This document shows positions 19,440-20,000 of a DNA stretch of 20,000 nt, piece by piece; the first letter of the stretch is position 1, and each line of letters begins with the position of its first letter. The DNA lies in the NCBI GenBank assembly GCA_009760855.2, contig WPIO01000004.1, positions 395,001 through 415,000 on the forward strand, given 5' to 3'. The notes under the pieces are model-generated. The model made no database searches. It saw only the letters and a list, made by a program, of their open reading frames with translations, and was not told where the DNA came from. A program made the translations under genes and the position numbers. This DNA comes from Cristatella mucedo. Lineage: Eukaryota; Bryozoa; Phylactolaemata; Cristatellidae.

Positions 19440-19651
19440 TAAATAAAAACTGTATTTAAAATGTTTAAAAAATTGTTTTATTATTATATAGATAAAAAAG
19501 TAAGTCTGTTGTTTGTTGTGTTATCCCATCTTGCAGAAATGTTTCAGTATTATAGAGTACTTTTACAATCTACAAAACTACAGTAGTAGGGGTTTATCCT
19601 TATAGTTAACGCACAATTAAAAAAAGAAGCATTTTCGAATGAGATCAAATG
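19440..19651. other. Right part of the AT-rich island, non-coding
   Basis: No coding piece is visible. Short inverted arms AAGCATTTT (19628-19636) and AAAATGCTT (19670-19678) flank about 33 bases and could form a hairpin. This may be near the end of the virus-like element, but no terminal inverted repeat is demonstrable in the window. Confidence 0.35.
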
Positions 19652-19676
19652 AATGTAAGATTGAATGTGAAAATGC
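19652..19676. repeat. Target-site duplication, left copy (25 bp)
   Basis: Identical to 19831-19855 except for one base (AAGATTG against AAGATTC). It immediately precedes the inserted T- and G-runs. Confidence 0.85.
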
Positions 19677-19830
19677 TTTTTTTTGGGGGGTCGCTATAGG
19701 GAAAGACTAACCACATTTATGCTACTTTCCAAGCCATTTTGGAGCATGATTTTCCCAGACTTTGCAGCAAATGTTGAGCCTAGAAAGAGATTAAGTTCTC
19801 GGAGTCAATATTATGATTATTATTATTATT
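19677..19830 (+). mobile_element. 5'-truncated LINE/SINE-type insertion with shared tail
   Basis: A 154-bp insertion flanked by 25-bp duplications. It ends with CCTAGAAAGAGATTAAGTTC, TCGGAG and then an (ATT)n run, the same tail as the LINE at 7081 (there CCTAGAAAGAGATTACATTC). CAGCAAATG just upstream is also shared with that LINE's 3' UTR. The inner arms GAGA/TCTC persist while the outer arms have decayed. No tRNA head is present, so it is best read as a truncated LINE 3' end. Confidence 0.75.
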
Positions 19831-19855
19831 AATGTAAGATTCAATGTGAAAATGC
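19831..19855. repeat. Target-site duplication, right copy (25 bp)
   Basis: Second copy of the 19652-19676 sequence, immediately after the ATT tail of the insertion. Confidence 0.85.
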
Positions 19856-20000
19856 GACGGAGCGGAGCTTTTAGCGAGACCATTACTTTCCCATTGGGAG
19901 TCGACCAATTTGAGCAGTAACTCTCAAGACTGCGTAGCCGACGAACGCTGCAGTGCAGCACGAACGTTGCAGTGTCGTTGCGCTGCGTCGCTCCCGGCTG
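19856..20000. other. GC-richer flank with short internal repeats
   Basis: Composition rises sharply after the insertion. ACGAACGCTGCAGTG and ACGAACGTTGCAGTG occur about 22 bases apart (19940-19975). No gene is recognisable before the window ends. Confidence 0.4.

Noticed and set aside
16195-19600. The AT-rich island as bacterial or phage contamination in the assembly
   Set aside because: A tRNA-derived SINE with the same tail as nearby LINEs is inserted within it, and the genes are decayed as in an old resident sequence.

Overview
This is nuclear DNA of an animal, probably an invertebrate. It carries one recognisable host gene with GT-AG introns, and it is dominated by transposable elements, microsatellites and a decayed virus-like island. 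I cannot assign it to a phylum from the sequence.

Layout. 1-4150 is non-coding. Its main structure is a diverged, collinear duplication (about 130-850 matching about 1850-2560, offset about 1.72 kb), plus a (GT)n microsatellite. 4339-11732 holds a TRIM (RING, two B-boxes, coiled coil) gene on the + strand. It has three coding exons (4339-5437, 5544-5612, 10780-11732), phase-1 junctions throughout, a predicted 706-residue product, a beta-propeller-like C-terminus and an AATAAA at 11789. Its 5.2-kb second intron contains an AT/AC microsatellite, a tRNA-derived SINE, the 3' end of a LINE and several short tandem repeats. 11733-13300 is poorly understood; there is a possible small two-exon gene on the - strand (11773-12121). 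13320-14495 is a decayed LINE endonuclease fragment that ends in a hairpin tail. 14913-16194 is an internally deleted Mutator-like (MULE) transposon with 110-bp inverted repeats built from GGACA/TGTCC modules. 16195-19600 is a strikingly AT-rich island of broken virus-like genes: a tail-fibre-repeat protein, a zinc-binding protein, a DDE integrase of the Maverick/Polinton-like F54H12.3 type, and an unknown protein with a hydrophobic segment. 19652-19855 is a 5'-truncated LINE/SINE insertion with 25-bp target-site duplications.

How the parts relate. A hairpin motif of about 45 bp occurs at the 3' end of a LINE, of a LINE fragment, of a tRNA-derived SINE and of a TSD-flanked insertion. This points to a LINE-SINE pair in which the LINE machinery mobilises the SINE through a common RNA tail. 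One such SINE interrupts a virus-like reading frame, which indicates that the AT-rich island is resident in the host genome and is not contamination. Only the TRIM gene looks intact. All coordinates of decayed elements are approximate and were judged by eye.
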